This document shows positions 33,009-35,279 of a stretch of 35,279 bases of DNA, piece after piece. Source of the DNA: Candidatus Zhuqueibacterota bacterium (lineage in GTDB: Bacteria > Zhuqueibacterota > Zhuqueibacteria > Residuimicrobiales > Oceaniaggregativiventaceae). The notes beneath the pieces were generated by a model. It was not told the DNA's origin and searched no databases. It worked only from the letters and a program-made list of their open reading frames with translations. Numbering within the stretch: the first letter of the stretch is position 1; every line of letters starts with the position of its first letter. A program made the translations under genes and the position numbers. The stretch is taken from contig JAFGJN010000093.1 of the NCBI GenBank assembly GCA_016929055.1, positions 1 to 35,279 on the forward strand, given 5' to 3'.

Positions 33009-33640
33009 ACATCATCAAGGTAAATCCCTACGGTCCTGAGGATGATCTGATCGGCCAGGCGGCTCGTGTTCTTCAAAACGGCGGCGTGATTGGTTATCCG
33101 ACGGATACCGTCTATGGCATAGGCTGTAACGCGTTTGATTTTTCAGCGGTCAATCGCATCTATGCGCTGAAAAATCGGGACCATAGCAAAGCGATGATCC
33201 TGATAGCAGCGGATCTGATTCAGATACGGGATTTGGTCAAAGAGATACCCGAGTCGGCTGAAATCCTGGCGGATAATTTTTGGCCCGGGCCGCTGACCAT
33301 CGTTTTTGAGCTTTCTGGAAAATTCACAGATCTGGCGGTCAGAAAATCCAACACCGTCGCTATTCGAATTCCTGATTCGACGATCTGTCTGTCGCTGCTG
33401 AAATCCTGTGGTTTTCCGATCGTATCGACCAGCGCCAATCGCAGTGGACAGCCAGAATCACTCACCGCCGAGCAGGTGATTGAAACTTTTGGCAATGAAC
33501 TCGATCTCATCGTCGACGGCGGCCCCACACCCTCCACTCTGACATCAACCGTTGTGGATATCACTCGAGAAAAACCGAAAATTCTTCGTGAGGGGGCTTT
33601 ATCCGCTCTGGAGATCAATACCGTTCTTGACATTCTTTAA
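33005..33640 (+). CDS. tsaC: L-threonylcarbamoyladenylate synthase (Sua5/YciO/YrdC)
   Basis: 211-aa enzyme making the threonylcarbamoyl-AMP used for t6A tRNA modification. GGVIGYPTDTVYGIGCNA, ALKNRDHSKAMILIA, FWPGPLTIVF, VAIRIPD and VSTSANRSGQPE are the family motifs. The long Sua5 C-terminal domain is absent, so it is the short TsaC form. Starts at ATG 33005 inside the waaF stop. Sits between two LPS glycosyltransferase genes, so it shares their transcript. Confidence 0.93.
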   Translation: MNIIKVNPYGPEDDLIGQAARVLQNGGVIGYPTDTVYGIGCNAFDFSAVNRIYALKNRDHSKAMILIAADLIQIRDLVKEIPESAEILADNFWPGPLTIVFELSGKFTDLAVRKSNTVAIRIPDSTICLSLLKSCGFPIVSTSANRSGQPESLTAEQVIETFGNELDLIVDGGPTPSTLTSTVVDITREKPKILREGALSALEINTVLDIL

Positions 33641-33645
33641 ACGTT

Positions 33646-34680
33646 ATGGCCCCAAAAAGATCACATTTAAAATCCGATTCACGCATCCTGATCATTCGAA
33701 CCGATCGGATCGGAGATGTGATACTCTCGACCCCGGTTTTGACGGCGATCAAGCGTACTTTTCCCTTGGCGTTTGCTGCCATGTTGGTGCGGCCGTATAC
33801 TCTGCCGGTTATCGACGGGCATCCCCATCTCGACCAACCGCTGCTGGATGATCCTGAAAAGTATCGCGGATTGCTCGGTATATGGCGGCTTGCCAGGATG
33901 ATTCGCAGGTATTCTTTTGATTTTGCGATTCTTTTACATCCTACTTTCCGATTGGCCGGGGTTGTCTGGCTGGCAGGAATTTCTTGCAGAGTCGGGACCG
34001 CTTTTCGATTTTATTCTTTTTTGTTCAACTGTCGCGTACGCCAACACCGCCGCAAGGGCCGAGTTCACGAAGCCGATTTGAATCTGCAGTTGGCTGCCGC
34101 CATCGGAGCGGAAATCCGTGATATCGATCTCTATTTTGCCGTCTCCTCGGATGCAAACCGAAAGGCCCGGGAACTTTTACATCAGCGCGGTGTCACGCCT
34201 CCTTTTGTGGTTTTGCATCCGGGAAGCGGCGGTTCAGCGCACGACTGGCCACCGGAAAAATTTGCAGCGCTGGCCGATAGAATCGTGCGTGAAAAAGGAC
34301 GAAAGGTGGTGGTCACTGGTAGCAGCGCCGACCGTCAGCGGGTGGATCGTATGATCGAGGCAGCCGAGACGCGAGTGATTCGGGTTGATGATGAGCTTGA
34401 TCTTAAAGCGTTAGCGGCCGTTTTGCGTGAGGCAGAGGTGGTCGTCGCTAACAGCACTGGCCCCCTTCACCTGGCGGTGGCAGTTGGCACGAGGGTCGTG
34501 GGAATCTATTGCCCCCGACCGACCTGCCACCCGGATCGTTGGGGTCCCTATCGGCGCATGGACTCGGTCGTTCTTCCGCCGCTCGATCGCTATTTGAATG
34601 AATACAAAGACGATTGCCACGGAGAGTGTATGGCCCGTATCTCGGTGGATCAGGTTTATGAAAAAATTTATAAACACTAA
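33646..34680 (+). CDS. Glycosyltransferase family 9 (heptosyltransferase-like)
   Basis: 344-aa paralogue of the upstream GT9. ILIIRTDRIGDVILSTPVL at the N-terminus, HPGSGGSAHDWPPEKFAALA and ANSTGPLHLAVAVGTRVVGIY in the donor domain. It lacks the cysteine cluster of the first, and may be heptosyltransferase I, III or another GT9. Five bp after tsaC, clearly one unit; no distinct ribosome site. Confidence 0.87.
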   Translation: MAPKRSHLKSDSRILIIRTDRIGDVILSTPVLTAIKRTFPLAFAAMLVRPYTLPVIDGHPHLDQPLLDDPEKYRGLLGIWRLARMIRRYSFDFAILLHPTFRLAGVVWLAGISCRVGTAFRFYSFLFNCRVRQHRRKGRVHEADLNLQLAAAIGAEIRDIDLYFAVSSDANRKARELLHQRGVTPPFVVLHPGSGGSAHDWPPEKFAALADRIVREKGRKVVVTGSSADRQRVDRMIEAAETRVIRVDDELDLKALAAVLREAEVVVANSTGPLHLAVAVGTRVVGIYCPRPTCHPDRWGPYRRMDSVVLPPLDRYLNEYKDDCHGECMARISVDQVYEKIYKH

Positions 34681-34806
34681 AGAGCATTTCCATTAGCAAC
34701 TACCCTGCCCCTTTGAGCCTCGTTGCGGCGAGGTCGGACAATAAAAGACATTCGGCTGCTATCCTGGGTTGGGTTAGATCTGGATGAAAGCTTTTAGGAG
34801 CGCGAT

Positions 34807-35279
34807 ATGAAAGAAACCATTCTCGGCATGAATTCATGGGTTGTCTATGGGGGGCTCTTGCTGCTCACAGTGCTGATCGCCTTTTTTCTTCTCTCCATCG
34901 CATCTTCCCTAAACAAGAGCCCGGGCAGCAAAACAAAAAAGAAAAAAAGCTCTTCTCGTCTCGGCTGTTTGACGATTTTGTTTCTCTTGTTGACGGCTTT
35001 TGCGCTATTGTCCTTTTCCGCCTATTTGCGCGCCTATCACGCCTTTACAGCTCAAGAGCTGGTGGCGATGGTCGAGTGTCGCCCTGCTGACGCAGATAGC
35101 GCCGATTTTCGCTTGATTCTGGTGCCGGTGATCAAGGAGGTGCCACAAGAGGAGCAGGCATATGACATGTTGGGCAACCAATGGGCGATCGGCGGGGACA
35201 TTCTCAAATGGCATTCCGCGGTCAATTTTTTGGGCTTGCATACCCACTATCGCCTGACGCGTGTCGAAGGCCGCTATGC
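34807..35279 (+). CDS. Membrane protein, truncated by the window end
   Basis: Open from ATG 34807 with AGGAG seven to eight bases upstream to the edge of the window (157 complete codons). Two membrane helices (about 11-33, WVVYGGLLLLTVLIAFFLL; about 52-70, LTILFLLLTAFALLSFSAY) flank a lysine-rich loop (KTKKKKSSS). The following non-cytoplasmic or soluble domain has GNQWAIGGDILKWHSAVNFL and then HYRLTRVEGRY, a pattern I associate with conserved proteobacterial hypothetical membrane proteins of unknown function. The 126-bp gap before it holds only a CCTCG/CGAGG hairpin (34718-34733). Confidence 0.75.
   Translation, partial: MKETILGMNSWVVYGGLLLLTVLIAFFLLSIASSLNKSPGSKTKKKKSSSRLGCLTILFLLLTAFALLSFSAYLRAYHAFTAQELVAMVECRPADADSADFRLILVPVIKEVPQEEQAYDMLGNQWAIGGDILKWHSAVNFLGLHTHYRLTRVEGRY

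Noticed and set aside
1-35279. tRNA or rRNA genes
   Set aside because: No T-loop-like GTTCGAATC with matching acceptor stem and no conserved rRNA segment was found in the gaps.

Overview
The window is chromosomal DNA from a diderm (Gram-negative) bacterium. It carries lipid A and LPS genes (lptD, lpxB, lpxK, two acyltransferase families, two family-9 glycosyltransferases) together with bacillithiol synthesis (bshA), a cyanobacterial/plant-type glgC and many sensory/regulatory proteins. This mix, with moderate G+C, fits a lineage in or near the FCB group (Calditrichota/KSB1-like). That placement is inference: there is no rRNA, tRNA or phylogenetic marker comparison here.

Layout. 1-423: an intergenic repeat, a hairpin and a possible promoter. 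424-4399: rarA and lptD (plus). 4420-6898: bshA then glgC on the minus strand, behind a good sigma-70 promoter and convergent with lptD. 6899-7611: a gene-free island full of hairpins and a second copy of the repeat. 7612-13857: lepA, an ABC-2-type exporter (ATPase and permease), lepB and hemW. 13971-16271: leuC/leuD-type dehydratase subunits and a free-methionine-sulfoxide reductase. 16272-16735: hairpins and a third repeat copy. 16736-21147: a compact lipid A operon (Gfo/Idh/MocA oxidoreductase, ICMT-like methyltransferase, lpxB, DUF374 acyltransferase, lpxK).

21148-29637 is the most unusual part, a regulatory island. It holds an orphan NtrC-type sigma-54 activator and, just downstream, a candidate -24/-12 promoter with a palindrome about 85 bp upstream of it. 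Next come a 361-aa protein with a sigma-region-2-like segment paired with a zinc-finger anti-sigma-like protein, and two receiver-DUF4388 proteins with altered catalytic positions (Asp to Glu in one, Lys to Arg in the other). The first of these is fused to a degenerate G-domain-like region that also occurs as a stand-alone gene (28720-29235). A small unknown protein follows.

29704-35279: a membrane-anchored MA-type metalloprotease whose start codon abuts a terminator hairpin, an LpxL-like acyltransferase, waaF-like, tsaC, a second GT9 gene, and a membrane protein cut by the window end.

Two families of dispersed, exclusively intergenic repeats run through the window. Family A is about 115 bp with a conserved 8-bp-stem hairpin (three copies). 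Family B is short GGATTC...GAATCC hairpins (about seven full or partial copies). No transposase, CRISPR array, tRNA or rRNA was seen.
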